64,000 nt of DNA from an uncultured Christensenella sp. GTDB taxonomy: Bacteria; Bacillota; Clostridia; Christensenellales; Borkfalkiaceae. A program made the translations under genes and the position numbers. Positions within the stretch are counted from its first letter, which is position 1; each line of letters starts with the position of its first letter. The stretch is from NCBI GenBank assembly GCA_910585705.1, contig CAJUER010000001.1, positions 306,651-370,650 on the forward strand, given 5' to 3'. The notes below the pieces were generated by a model. That model saw only the letters and a list, made by a program, of their open reading frames with translations. It was not told where the DNA came from and ran no database searches. Of the stretch, positions 25,857 through 34,972 are shown in pieces.

Positions 25857-28800
25857 ATGACAGATTTTGTGCATCTGCATTTGCACACAGAGTATTCGCT
25901 TCTTGACGGCGCGTGCAAAATCGACAACTTAATACAGCATTGTAAAAATAACGGTATAGATACCGTATGTATTACCGATCACGGCAATATGTACGGAACG
26001 CTTCAATTTGCGGAAAAAGCAACGCTTGCCGGCTTGAAATACATAATCGGTTGTGAATTCTATATGACAAAGGATATGAACGATAAATCCTCGAATACAG
26101 CCGAACACTTAATTTTGCTTGCTAAAAACAGAAAGGGCTATATCAACCTTGTTCAGCTCGATTCTATGGCGTTTGTCGACGGTTTTTACTATAAGCCTAA
26201 AATCGATTATAATGTTTTAAAGGAACATTCGGAAGGCGTTATTTGTTTGTCGGCGTGTCTTGCCGGCGGTATTCCCAGAAGACTGCTTTCAGGCGATTAC
26301 GACGGCGCGAAAAATATGGCGCTGTATTTAAAAGACGTTTTTAAGGACGATTTTTATATTGAAATCCAAAATCACGGCATAGAGGAAGAGTTGAAAATTC
26401 TGCCTCTGCTTGTGAAGCTTGCTAACGAGGTCGGCGTACAGCTCGTCGCTACAAACGACGTGCATTATCTTATGAAGGATGACGCGCAGCTTCAGGACGT
26501 TTTGATGTGTATTCAAATGAAAAAGCAGCTTGACGACCCCAAGCGCATGAAGTTTTCCACCGATGAGTTTTACTTCAAAACAGGCGACGAGATGGCAAAT
26601 CTTTTCCCGAATTTGCCGCAGGCAATAGCAAACACTCGCGTAATTGCCGATAAAGTTACCGAGCCTGCTTTTAATCTCAATAAAAAAGGTTATCCGGAAA
26701 AGGACAATACGCTTATCCCGACGTATACTCCGCCTGACGGAAGCACTGCGGAGCAGTACCTTCGGAAGCTAACGGACGAGGGGCTTAAAAAGCGTTACGG
26801 TACGCCCACGCAAAGAGAGCTAGACCGTGCCGAATACGAGCTGAATATTATATGCAGTATGGGCTATGCCGACTATTACCTCGTCGTTTGGGACTTTATT
26901 AACTGGTCAAAGGAGCAGGGGATCCCCGTAGGACCGGGAAGAGGATCGGGCGTAAGCTCTATCGTTGCTTATTCCATAGGAATAACCGACGTTGAACCTT
27001 TGCAATACGATTTACTGTTTGAAAGATTTTTAAATCCCGACCGAGTTTCCATGCCCGATTTCGATATAGATTTTTGTACTGACAGAAGAGAGGAAACAAT
27101 CGAGTATGTGCGCGGCAAATACGGACGAGAAAACGTTTGCCAGATAGTTACTTTCGGAACAATGGCGGCTAAAAACTCCATAAAAGACGTCGGCAGAGTA
27201 ATGCGCGTGCCGTATTCCGAAACCGACAGGCTTACGAAAATCATGGACGGTAAAACCTCGATAGGCGATCTTCTGGGCAGAAGGATAGAGGGCGTAAGAA
27301 AAAAATTCGAAGAAGAAACCGACCCCGATAAAAAAGCGGATCTCGAAGGCAAGCTTGATGAATTGAAGGTGGCAAGAAACGCGGAATTTTGCAGTATATA
27401 CGACACGGACGACGCGTTGCATCAGGTAATAGATATGGCTTTAAAGGTGGAGGGAATGCCTCGCCAGACAGGTATTCACGCTGCCGGCGTAGTAATATGC
27501 CAGAAAAGGATTGCAGACAATGTGCCCCTTTCGCGTAACGGCGAGGATATTACGACGCAGTTCGTTGCAAAGGAAATCGAGTCGCTCGGAATGCTGAAAA
27601 TGGATTTCCTCGCGCTTGTAACTTTGACAGATATAAAAAAATGTCTTGATTATATTAAAGCGAATTACGGCAAGGATATAGACTTTGATAAAATAGGTTA
27701 TGTCGATGGCGGTGCGTATTCGCTTATATCCGACGGAGATACGGACGGAGTGTTCCAGCTCGAAGCAGGCGGTATGAAGCGGTTTATGAAAACCCTTAAA
27801 CCGGACTGTCTGGAAGATCTTATAGCAGGCGTATCGCTATATCGTCCGGGTCCTATGAAATTCATAGATTCATTCTGTAATAGAAAACACGGACAGGAAG
27901 CTATTATCTACGATTGCGAAGCGGAGGAGAAAATTTTAAAAGTCACCTACGGTATTCCCGTTTATCAGGAACAGGTAATGCAGATTTTCCAGTTTCTCGG
28001 CGGTTTCTCGCTTGGAGAAGCGGACCTTGTGCGCCGCGCAATGGGTAAAAAAGATAAAAAGACGCTTATGGCGCAGAAAGATAAGTTTATCTACGGCGGC
28101 ATAAGCGACATAAACGGCAGTAGCATTAAAGGTTGTGTAAATAACGGTATTACGGCGGAAGTCGCAAACAAAATATTCGGAGATATGGAAGGCTTCGCGT
28201 CCTACGCGTTCAACAAATCGCATGCCGCAGCTTATGCGGTTCTGGCTTATCAAACGGCTTGGCTTAAAAAATATTATTGCAAAGAATTCATTTGCGCTCT
28301 CTTAAATAACCGACTTAATAAAATAGACGAGACAACAAAATACGTTCTCTATCTGAAAGAAAAGGGCTACAAGGTTTTCCCGCCCGATATAAACAAGAGT
28401 AAAACTGTGTTTACCGTTGAAAACGACGGAGTGCGTTTCGGACTTTCGGCGCTTAAAGGTGCAGGTCAGGCAGTTATAGATACAATTATAGAAGAAAGGA
28501 CGAAAAACGGAAATTTCAAGGACTTTTCCGATTTTGTTGCGCGCTGTATAGGTGTGCTTAATACAAGGCTTATTGAAGGTTTGATATTTGCGGGTGCTTT
28601 TGATGAAATGGGTGTAAAACGCTCGCAACTTGCAGAGGTTTACGAGCAGCTTTGCAGCAGGGCAAAAGCAATAAACAAACAGCACAACAGCGCCCAGATG
28701 AGTTTGTTCGGCGACATAATCGAAGAGGATAAACTCGAAGTGAGCTATCCCGAAATTCCCGAGTACGACATTATGGAAAAGCTCTCGAAGGAAAAGCAGG

Positions 28801-29456
28801 TACTCGGCGTTTACGTCAGCGGACACCCGTTCGAGAAGTATATGAACGCCTTTCCCGATTGTACTTTTAATTGCTCGTATTTTGATGATTACGTCGAGGA
28901 TGAGGACGGAAACCGCACTTATAACCGCATTTCTGACGGTATGCGTATTACTATGTCAGGCATAATATCGTCTTACAGGCGTACGACAACCAAGCGCACA
29001 GGCACTTTTATGGCGTTTTTGACTATTGAAGATGTTTACGGCAGTCTTGACTGCGTCTGCTTCCCTGCCGCATACGAGAAGTTTAAAGGTGAAATAGCAA
29101 ACGATAAAATAGTAAAAATTAAGGGCAAGCTGGACGTGGACGCAGAAAAAGGCATATCGCTGATTGTCGACGATTTAGTGTCTGTCGAAACTTCGTCACT
29201 TGAAGGAGGCGCTTCCGAATCTGCGCAACAGAAGCCGGAGTCCGTGCTTTGGCTGAACGCAGGAAGGTTGGACGACGAAGCTTTCGATGAATTCGTAAAT
29301 ATGATTTCGAACTACGAAGGCGCGACGGTTTGCAAAATAGTACGCGGAGATAAACGTTATAAACTGCCTACGGGCGTAAATTACTGTCGCGGTTTGATTG
29401 CCGAACTGCGCACGTTTATCGATGAAGACGACATTAAATATGTTGAAAAAACTTAA
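25857..29456 (+). CDS. dnaE: DNA polymerase III alpha subunit, DnaE type
   Basis: 1199 residues. Order: PHP domain (VHLHLHTEYSLLDGACKI), palm with the catalytic aspartates in MPDFDIDFCTD, fingers (SYAFNKSHAAAYAVLAYQTA), tandem helix-hairpin-helix, and an OB fold near residue 1035 (MSGIISSYRRTTTKRTGTF). Length and layout are those of Firmicute DnaE, which extends primers on the lagging strand alongside PolC. SD AGAGGA. Confidence 0.97.
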   Translation: MTDFVHLHLHTEYSLLDGACKIDNLIQHCKNNGIDTVCITDHGNMYGTLQFAEKATLAGLKYIIGCEFYMTKDMNDKSSNTAEHLILLAKNRKGYINLVQLDSMAFVDGFYYKPKIDYNVLKEHSEGVICLSACLAGGIPRRLLSGDYDGAKNMALYLKDVFKDDFYIEIQNHGIEEELKILPLLVKLANEVGVQLVATNDVHYLMKDDAQLQDVLMCIQMKKQLDDPKRMKFSTDEFYFKTGDEMANLFPNLPQAIANTRVIADKVTEPAFNLNKKGYPEKDNTLIPTYTPPDGSTAEQYLRKLTDEGLKKRYGTPTQRELDRAEYELNIICSMGYADYYLVVWDFINWSKEQGIPVGPGRGSGVSSIVAYSIGITDVEPLQYDLLFERFLNPDRVSMPDFDIDFCTDRREETIEYVRGKYGRENVCQIVTFGTMAAKNSIKDVGRVMRVPYSETDRLTKIMDGKTSIGDLLGRRIEGVRKKFEEETDPDKKADLEGKLDELKVARNAEFCSIYDTDDALHQVIDMALKVEGMPRQTGIHAAGVVICQKRIADNVPLSRNGEDITTQFVAKEIESLGMLKMDFLALVTLTDIKKCLDYIKANYGKDIDFDKIGYVDGGAYSLISDGDTDGVFQLEAGGMKRFMKTLKPDCLEDLIAGVSLYRPGPMKFIDSFCNRKHGQEAIIYDCEAEEKILKVTYGIPVYQEQVMQIFQFLGGFSLGEADLVRRAMGKKDKKTLMAQKDKFIYGGISDINGSSIKGCVNNGITAEVANKIFGDMEGFASYAFNKSHAAAYAVLAYQTAWLKKYYCKEFICALLNNRLNKIDETTKYVLYLKEKGYKVFPPDINKSKTVFTVENDGVRFGLSALKGAGQAVIDTIIEERTKNGNFKDFSDFVARCIGVLNTRLIEGLIFAGAFDEMGVKRSQLAEVYEQLCSRAKAINKQHNSAQMSLFGDIIEEDKLEVSYPEIPEYDIMEKLSKEKQVLGVYVSGHPFEKYMNAFPDCTFNCSYFDDYVEDEDGNRTYNRISDGMRITMSGIISSYRRTTTKRTGTFMAFLTIEDVYGSLDCVCFPAAYEKFKGEIANDKIVKIKGKLDVDAEKGISLIVDDLVSVETSSLEGGASESAQQKPESVLWLNAGRLDDEAFDEFVNMISNYEGATVCKIVRGDKRYKLPTGVNYCRGLIAELRTFIDEDDIKYVEKT

Positions 29457-29479
29457 ATTCAAATACTTTCTCAAAATTG

Positions 29480-29508
29480 TTGTATTTTTAAAATTTGTTT
29501 GATATAAT
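29480..29508 (+). promoter_or_regulatory. Promoter of pfkA
   Basis: TTGTAT (29480-29485), 17-bp spacer, perfect TATAAT (29503-29508). The leader of about 77 nt contains a GTTCAC/GTGAAC inverted repeat (29533-29565) of unknown role. Confidence 0.75.
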
Positions 29509-29591
29509 TGTTTGTGGAAATGATGAAATAAGTTCACAGCGGCTACAGGGGGCATAGCGTGAACGTCGAACTCGTTCGGAGGTTTTGATTA

Positions 29592-30554
29592 ATGAAAAGA
29601 ATAGGCTTGCTTACCAGCGGCGGCGACGCTCCCGGAATGAATGCGTGTATAAGGGCAGTTGTCCGTACGGCACTCTATTACGGTATGGAAGTTTACGGTA
29701 TAGAGCGCGGCTATCAGGGACTTATCGACGACGAAATGGTTTCGATGGAAATGCGTTCGGTTTCGGATATAGTCCAGCGCGGCGGTACGAAACTGAGGAC
29801 CGCAAGATGCCTGGAAATGCTTACTAAGGCAGGGCAGAAAAAGGCGGTTAAAACTTTGGAAGCCAGAGGAATTGAAGGGCTTGTAGTTATAGGCGGCGAC
29901 GGTTCTTTCAGGGGCGCGAAGTGCCTTTCCGAAGAATATGGAATACCTACCATAGGGATTCCAGGCACTATTGACAACGACTTGGAATATACCGACTATA
30001 CTTTGGGTTTCGATACGGCTGTAAATACCTGTATCGACGTTATAAATAAACTGCGCGACACAATGACGTCGCACGAAAGAATTTCCGTAGTTGAAGTTAT
30101 GGGCAGGCGTTGCGGAGACATAGCTTTATTTGCAGGTATTGCCAGCGGTGCGGAAATTATCGTCGTACCCGAAGTTGTGTTCGATCTTGACGATATAGTA
30201 ATGAAAATCAACCGTTCCCGTGCGAACGGCAAACACTCGAATATAGTCGTCGTAGCGGAGGGTGTTTGTACCGCCGATGAATTTGCAAAACAGCTTCAAT
30301 CGGTTACGACGTATTCAGTGCGTCCCACCACGATAGGGCATATCCAGCGCGGCGGCTCGCCCACAATGGCGGACAGAATGCTTGCCGCCCAGTTCGGTAA
30401 TAAAGCCGTGCGTCTTCTTAATGAAGGCGTAGGCAACAGAGTGGTCGGAATAAGAAAGAATGAAATAATCGACATGGATATAATCGAAGCAGTTTGTATG
30501 AAAAAGAAATTCAATTACGAGCTGTACGAAACTTTGCAGATGATTTCAATGTAA
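29592..30554 (+). CDS. pfkA: 6-phosphofructokinase
   Basis: 320 residues, the standard bacterial ATP-PFK length. Nucleotide and substrate loops: LTSGGDAPGMNACIRA, VIGGDGSFRGA, GIPGTIDNDLEYTDYTLGFD and VEVMGRRCGDIAL, the ATP-type pattern rather than the PPi type. It commits fructose-6-phosphate to glycolysis. Its place after dnaE is conserved in Firmicutes. SD GGAGG, own promoter. Confidence 0.97.
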   Translation: MKRIGLLTSGGDAPGMNACIRAVVRTALYYGMEVYGIERGYQGLIDDEMVSMEMRSVSDIVQRGGTKLRTARCLEMLTKAGQKKAVKTLEARGIEGLVVIGGDGSFRGAKCLSEEYGIPTIGIPGTIDNDLEYTDYTLGFDTAVNTCIDVINKLRDTMTSHERISVVEVMGRRCGDIALFAGIASGAEIIVVPEVVFDLDDIVMKINRSRANGKHSNIVVVAEGVCTADEFAKQLQSVTTYSVRPTTIGHIQRGGSPTMADRMLAAQFGNKAVRLLNEGVGNRVVGIRKNEIIDMDIIEAVCMKKKFNYELYETLQMISM

Positions 30555-30558
30555 AACG

Positions 30559-30580
30559 AAGCCGCTTAAAAGGCGGCTTT
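30559..30580 (+). terminator. Weak hairpin after pfkA
   Basis: AAGCCGC / GCGGCTT with a 7-nt loop but only three T at its 3' side, so termination is probably partial and lets transcription into the next kinase gene. Confidence 0.55.
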
Positions 30581-30604
30581 AAAAATGTCTTTAAGGTAAT
30601 TAAT

Positions 30605-31531
30605 ATGATATTAACCGTTTGTCCCAGCCCTTGCATCGACGTAAATATGGAAGTCGATTCGTTAAGCGTCGGCATGGTAAATAAAGTTATAAGCAAAAAA
30701 ACCTTTTTTACGGGTAAAGCGCTGAACGTGGCGAGGGGGCTTGCAAGACTTGGAGCGCGGGTTTTCGCAACAGGCTTTATGTATGAAGAAAACGGACACG
30801 GTTTCGAGCATGAGCTTCATTGCGAAGGCGTTCCGTATAAATTCGTCTGGAACAAGGGGCGGATGCGTGAAAATTATAAGTTTATCGACCGCAAGTCAAT
30901 GCTGACGGAAGTTAATGACGTAAGTCCCGAAGTTCCGCTTGAAAAGCAGGAGGAATTAATCGGACTTGTAGAGCAGATGTCGCAAAAATGCGACGGACTG
31001 ATTCTGTCAGGCAGTCTTGCCAAAGGTATGACGGCTGATTACTATTACAGAGTTCTCCGCGCGGTGCCACATGAGCAGATTAAAATCATAGATTGCAGCG
31101 GCGAAAGACTTTTCGAGTCATTGAAGTGCGGAGTCGATTTGGTGAAAACCAATCTTGCCGAGCTTGAAGGTACTTTGAAAAAAAGTTTTGATTCAAAGCA
31201 AGAAATGCTTGAAGGCTGCCGAGAAGTTATTGCAAAAGGCGCAAAGCACGTTCTGTTGTCGTTAGGTAAAAAAGGGGCGGTAATAACGGACGGCAAAAAG
31301 GCTTTTTATAGCAAAAGCGTAAACGTTGCTATGAATTCCACTGTCGGAGCAGGCGACGGAATGGTTGCGGCGGCGTCAAACGCGTATTTCAAGGGTTGCG
31401 CTATGCCGGAAATTTTGAAGTGCGGAGTTGCGGGCGGAACGGCTACGGTGACCGAACCCGACAGCATTTCGTTTACAAAAGAGAAGTATGAGGAAATACT
31501 TTCCTCGATTACAGTAGAAGAAATTTTTTAA
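30605..31531 (+). CDS. PfkB-family sugar kinase, 1-phosphofructokinase-like
   Basis: 308 residues from the ATG at 30605 (AAGG upstream); the open frame extends back into pfkA but that part is not coding. The N-terminus MILTVCPSPCIDVNMEV and the FTGKALNVARGLARLG motif are those of the FruK/LacC subgroup of ribokinases; the C-terminal anion-hole motif NSTVGAGDGMVAA has the catalytic Asp. Substrate could be fructose-1-phosphate or tagatose-6-phosphate. It follows pfkA closely. It is the last chromosomal gene before the phage segment. Confidence 0.9.
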   Translation: MILTVCPSPCIDVNMEVDSLSVGMVNKVISKKTFFTGKALNVARGLARLGARVFATGFMYEENGHGFEHELHCEGVPYKFVWNKGRMRENYKFIDRKSMLTEVNDVSPEVPLEKQEELIGLVEQMSQKCDGLILSGSLAKGMTADYYYRVLRAVPHEQIKIIDCSGERLFESLKCGVDLVKTNLAELEGTLKKSFDSKQEMLEGCREVIAKGAKHVLLSLGKKGAVITDGKKAFYSKSVNVAMNSTVGAGDGMVAAASNAYFKGCAMPEILKCGVAGGTATVTEPDSISFTKEKYEEILSSITVEEIF

Positions 31532-31547
31532 TATGTTGTTATATCAT

Positions 31548-31580
31548 TGGTTTGTAACATAGTTACAGACCATTTTTTTT
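31548..31580 (+). terminator. First of two tandem terminators at chromosome-phage boundary
   Basis: Stem TGGTTTGTAAC / GTTACAGACCA (one G-U), loop ATA, followed by eight T. Confidence 0.93.
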
Positions 31581-31615
31581 GGCTTGTAGCTATGCTACGA
31601 GCCGATTTTTATTTT
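31581..31615 (+). terminator. Second tandem terminator at chromosome-phage boundary
   Basis: Stem GGCTTGTAGC / GCTACGAGCC (one G-U), loop TAT, followed by GA and T-rich sequence. It begins on the base after the first terminator's T tract. Confidence 0.85.
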
Positions 31616-31628
31616 TAGGAGGTCAGGA

Positions 31629-31769
31629 ATGGTTTACACGGTATTCTTCACAGGAGAGAACACGACAGAAATGCCGCACGACTGTGAGAGCTACGCGGAG
31701 GCGGTTGCATACGCAGAGGAAAAAGGCGAGAGCTACGTCATTGAAAGTACGCGCGGGGAGGTTGTCTGA
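31629..31769 (+). CDS. Small phage protein, 46 residues
   Basis: ATG with a strong AGGAGGT 8 nt upstream opens a 46-codon frame (MVYTVFFTGENTTEM start, STRGEVV end) that stops 1 nt before the next ATG. Too short for family assignment; probably the first gene of the early operon. Confidence 0.7.
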   Translation: MVYTVFFTGENTTEMPHDCESYAEAVAYAEEKGESYVIESTRGEVV

Positions 31770-32102
31770 ATGGACTACAAAGCATTAACCGAAGCCTTAA
31801 TCAAAGCAAAAGAAGCAGCAAGCGCGGCTGGCGCAAAAATTTCCGACGGAGGAACTTGCAATTTTGACAACCCCGCAATGGTTTTTGACAGAAAGGAAAG
31901 AGCCGAAGCGGAAAAGGCTATCGTCGACGCTGGGCTTCGCTCGTATGAGTGGGGCTTTGCAAGCGACAAAAAGCGGGTCGCACTGGTAATCAGCGGAATG
32001 ACCGCAGGGCAGGGCGACAGACGCACGACTATGGCGGAAGCGTTCCAAGCAAGTATGAAAACGCAGGGCTATGACTGCGGAATGTATTATCAAATGGACT
32101 AA
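31770..32102 (+). CDS. Hypothetical phage early protein
   Basis: 110 residues, SD GGGGAGG. Middle part has DRKERAEAEKAIVDAGL, which looks helical and charged. No family recognised. It belongs to the early operon between two other early genes. Confidence 0.75.
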   Translation: MDYKALTEALIKAKEAASAAGAKISDGGTCNFDNPAMVFDRKERAEAEKAIVDAGLRSYEWGFASDKKRVALVISGMTAGQGDRRTTMAEAFQASMKTQGYDCGMYYQMD

Positions 32103-32117
32103 AAGGGGAGGCGCAAA

Positions 32118-33023
32118 ATGGAACAAATAAACGAAGAGCTGGCACGGAGAGCAAAAGACGCAAACAGTTTCAGCGAGTACGTCGAGGGGAGCGCGACTGC
32201 GGGATATAACGCAAGTTGCGCCGAGGCGCGCAGAATAGCAGAGGAACGCAAAAAGGAAGTTCCCGAGGAACGCTGGGCGGAGCTTGACCGCCTCGTTGAA
32301 AGATACTGCGCGAAGTTGGCAAGCTGGACGAACCGCAACAATGCAAACGAGGGGAGTTGTCCCTCGATAATGATTTGCGGAGGCGGAAACTTCCCCGTCA
32401 GAAAGAAGCAGAAGCAAAACGCGCGCCGGGATACCTTAATGCGTGAGTATAACGAAATATCGGAAATACTCGACAAAATCAAATCTTACGGCGTTGGGGG
32501 CTTCCCGATTCTATCGGGCGACGCGGACGCTATCGAAAGGCTCAAACAGAAGATTTCCGACGCGGAGAAAGCACAGGAGACGATGAAGCTCCGAAACGCT
32601 TACTACCGCAAGCATAAGACCTTAAAAGGGTGTGAGGGCGTTTCTGACAGTCTCGCCGCAGAATTGGACGCAGCTATTCCTACGACATTTGAAAAAGTGC
32701 CTTATGCAAGCTGGGAGCTTTCAAACAACAATGCAAATATAAAACGCGTGAAAGAAAGGCTCGCAAAATTAGAGCGCGAGAAAAGCACAGAGGCGGGCGA
32801 GTGGAACACCGAGGGGCTTGCTTTAACGGTCGTCGAGAATAAAGAAATTATGCGTTTGCAAGTCGTTTTCGAGGACAAGCCGAGCGCGGAGGTTAGAGAC
32901 CTTTTGAAAGGTGCAGCTTTCCACTGGTCGCCGAGCCAAAATGCGTGGCAGAGACAACTCACAAACAACGCGCGCTACGCGCTGGAAAATATCTTGAAGA
33001 AGTTAAAGGGGAGTATTGAATGA
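32118..33023 (+). CDS. Large-polyvalent-protein-associated-like phage protein
   Basis: 301 residues, mostly charged helix. The C-terminal module ends in AAFHWSPSQNAWQRQLTNNA, a motif seen at the end of many plasmid and phage polyvalent or DUF3560-type proteins. A Gly-rich CGGGNFPVRKKQKQ segment sits near residue 90. Role unknown; similar proteins occur in conjugative elements and jumbo operons with DNA-processing or antirestriction genes. Stop overlaps the next start (ATGA). Confidence 0.7.
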   Translation: MEQINEELARRAKDANSFSEYVEGSATAGYNASCAEARRIAEERKKEVPEERWAELDRLVERYCAKLASWTNRNNANEGSCPSIMICGGGNFPVRKKQKQNARRDTLMREYNEISEILDKIKSYGVGGFPILSGDADAIERLKQKISDAEKAQETMKLRNAYYRKHKTLKGCEGVSDSLAAELDAAIPTTFEKVPYASWELSNNNANIKRVKERLAKLEREKSTEAGEWNTEGLALTVVENKEIMRLQVVFEDKPSAEVRDLLKGAAFHWSPSQNAWQRQLTNNARYALENILKKLKGSIE

Positions 33024-33199
33024 GTGCAAAAAAGTGCTGTATTTGCGGAAAGAAGTTTACGGGCTGGGGCAATAACCCCGCACCCGTAAAGACGCGCGGA
33101 GAATGTTGCGACGCTTGCAATTCGAGCGTGGTTATTCCTGCAAGGTTCGCACAGTATCTCGGAAGCAAGTCTGCGACCGAAAACAAACAACCCCGCTGA
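33020..33199 (+). CDS. Small zinc-finger-like protein
   Basis: 59 residues starting MSAKKCCICGKKFTG, with a second cysteine pair CCDAC: four paired Cys consistent with one zinc knuckle. ATGA overlap with the previous gene and a 1-nt overlap with a further in-frame ATG of the next gene show translational coupling. Confidence 0.75.
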   Translation: MSAKKCCICGKKFTGWGNNPAPVKTRGECCDACNSSVVIPARFAQYLGSKSATENKQPR

Positions 33200-33282
33200 T
33201 GAGTTCGTGGAAGATTACGACGAAACGCGCCGAGGGAGGCGGCGCGTCCGGGGAAACCCAAACACAAAAAAGGAGGTGCAAG

Positions 33283-33465
33283 ATGAAAGGGAATATCCAC
33301 GGCGGTAAGCAGTTGGGAAACGGCAAAAAGCGTTTGACGCTTTTCATTTCTGAGGACGTTCACACAAAAATGCTTGAATGCGCGAAAGAAAAGCAGTTGA
33401 CCGTGAGCGACATTACCCGCATAGCTGTCAAGGAATATCTGACGAGAGAAGCGGGCGAGGCGTAA
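33283..33465 (+). CDS. Ribbon-helix-helix-like small DNA-binding protein
   Basis: 60 residues; KKRLTLFISEDVHTKMLECA then SDITRIAVKEYL fits a beta strand plus two helices of the Arc/CopG type. The start at 33283 has a perfect AAGGAGGTG 6 nt upstream. The same frame also has ATG at 33199, coupled to the previous stop, giving an 88-residue alternative. Likely an early regulator. Confidence 0.72.
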   Translation: MKGNIHGGKQLGNGKKRLTLFISEDVHTKMLECAKEKQLTVSDITRIAVKEYLTREAGEA

Positions 33466-33492
33466 CTCGGAGAGGCACGGAGGAGGTGAGAA

Positions 33493-34035
33493 ATGGCAAA
33501 ATTCAAAGAGTTACGCGAAGCGAAAAACTTGCAGGCGAAGCAAGTCGCAGAGGCGGCTGGAATTGACCCGACAATGTACTCGCGTTTTGAAAATTATCGT
33601 GTGTTACCGATACCCGACGATTTTAGAAAATTGCTTGACGTGCTGGGGTGTGCGCCCTCGGATATTTATTCAAATAGTGAGGTGCTTCTACTCCCCGAAA
33701 CAAACAACGTCAAAACCGTTGGAGGAGCAAAGACCAACAGCGAACCCAGTGAGTACAAAATGACCGTTCGGCTCAATAACAGTTGCCGCGAGGTGCTGAC
33801 AAAAGAGGTTCTGCAAAAGTGCGGATATATGAGCATAGGCGAATGGATAACCGCTTGCATTCAGAAGCTCAAAAATCAGTACGAGGCAGTCTTGAAAGAT
33901 GAAAAGAAAAACCCCGCGCGTCTTGGCGAAAAGACCCGCAGGGAGGGCAAGGAGAGACATACCACTATCAAACCAAAGCCCGACAGTATTTTATCGCAAA
34001 ATAATCAAAATGTCAAGGAGGACATACCACAATGA
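33493..34035 (+). CDS. XRE-family regulator with C-terminal RHH-like region
   Basis: 180 residues. Residues 1-65 form an XRE helix-turn-helix (LREAKNLQAKQVAEAAGID then YSRFENYRVLP). A second part (EYKMTVRLNNSCREVLTK) looks like a ribbon-helix-helix strand-helix unit. It lies in the early operon on the same strand as the genes it may regulate, so it is unlike a classical divergent CI repressor. SD GGAGG. Confidence 0.78.
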   Translation: MAKFKELREAKNLQAKQVAEAAGIDPTMYSRFENYRVLPIPDDFRKLLDVLGCAPSDIYSNSEVLLLPETNNVKTVGGAKTNSEPSEYKMTVRLNNSCREVLTKEVLQKCGYMSIGEWITACIQKLKNQYEAVLKDEKKNPARLGEKTRREGKERHTTIKPKPDSILSQNNQNVKEDIPQ

Positions 34036-34253
34036 AAGTTTACGCAAGCTACGAAAACGGCTACAAGGAACAGCAGGTCGCCGTCAAAGAAACGGCGCAG
34101 GTACTTATTAACGAAGCTATCGCCGCAAGGCTCAATAACGGAAAAATTAAGGCTGACGAGTTGGCACTTTACGGTGCGATTATGGAAGAAGCTGAGGTCG
34201 CAGTTGCATACGCTCGTAAGCAGTACGCAGAGGAACAGGGGGGAAAGAGATAA
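34032..34253 (+). CDS. Hypothetical phage early protein
   Basis: 73 residues, helical, start overlaps the previous stop (ATGA), end overlaps the next start. No recognised motif. Sits directly before the annealing protein. Confidence 0.72.
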   Translation: MKVYASYENGYKEQQVAVKETAQVLINEAIAARLNNGKIKADELALYGAIMEEAEVAVAYARKQYAEEQGGKR

Positions 34254-34972
34254 TGGCAGACGTAACCGAAGCAAAGGCAACCGCACAGAAAAAAACTGCG
34301 GACAAGCCTGCAATTCTTAATATCTTTCAACGTATGCTCGCGGCTACGAGCGAAATCAACCGCGTAGCAAAAAATCTTAAAGTGGACATTAGCAAAAGCC
34401 AGTCCTACAAAGCAGTCGCGGAATCGGACGTGCTGGAAGCCGTAAAGCCTATCGAGGAAAAATTCGGAATTTATTCGTATCCATTTTCCCGCACCATTGT
34501 CAAGGACGAAACCTACACAACCCAAAGCACCTACGACGGGAGAACGACCGAAAAAAACAATTTCTTCTTGCGTGTTGAAACCGTTTACCGCTTTGTGAAT
34601 ACAGACAAGCCTGACGAATTTATCGACATAACCACCTACGGCGACGGTGTAGACACGCAGGACAAAGCACCGGGCAAGGCGATGACCTACGGCGACAAAT
34701 ACGCACTCTTAAAGGCGTACAAGATTCAGACCGGAGACGACCCCGACGCAAATGCGAGCGGAAACTTAGGAAAGAAGAAAATCGAGAAGCCTACACCCGA
34801 GCAGTTAAAGAGAGCGCAGGAGCTTGGAATTGACTTGAACAACCTCGCCGCTTATGCAAAATGCGCGGTCGAAGAAATCAGCAAAGATATTCTCGCGGAC
34901 GCTATCGAAATGAAACAAAAAGCACTGGCGAAAAAGCAAGCCGCCGAGAACGGAAAGGGGGAGAAGTTGTGA
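34253..34972 (+). CDS. ERF-family single-strand annealing protein
   Basis: 239 residues. The pattern LEAVKPIEEKFGIYSYPFS, TTYGDGVDTQDKAPGKAMTYG and YALLKAYKIQTGDDPDAN is the ERF superfamily core. ERF proteins anneal complementary ssDNA in phage recombination, paired with an exonuclease, which is encoded next. GTGA overlap with that gene. Confidence 0.93.
   Translation: MADVTEAKATAQKKTADKPAILNIFQRMLAATSEINRVAKNLKVDISKSQSYKAVAESDVLEAVKPIEEKFGIYSYPFSRTIVKDETYTTQSTYDGRTTEKNNFFLRVETVYRFVNTDKPDEFIDITTYGDGVDTQDKAPGKAMTYGDKYALLKAYKIQTGDDPDANASGNLGKKKIEKPTPEQLKRAQELGIDLNNLAAYAKCAVEEISKDILADAIEMKQKALAKKQAAENGKGEKL

Noticed and set aside
29589..30074. A 161-codon open frame antisense to pfkA
   Set aside because: Overlaps catalytic motifs of pfkA; no independent support.
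31797..32417. A 206-codon minus-strand frame in the early region
   Set aside because: Shadow of two + strand genes with better start sites and codon use.
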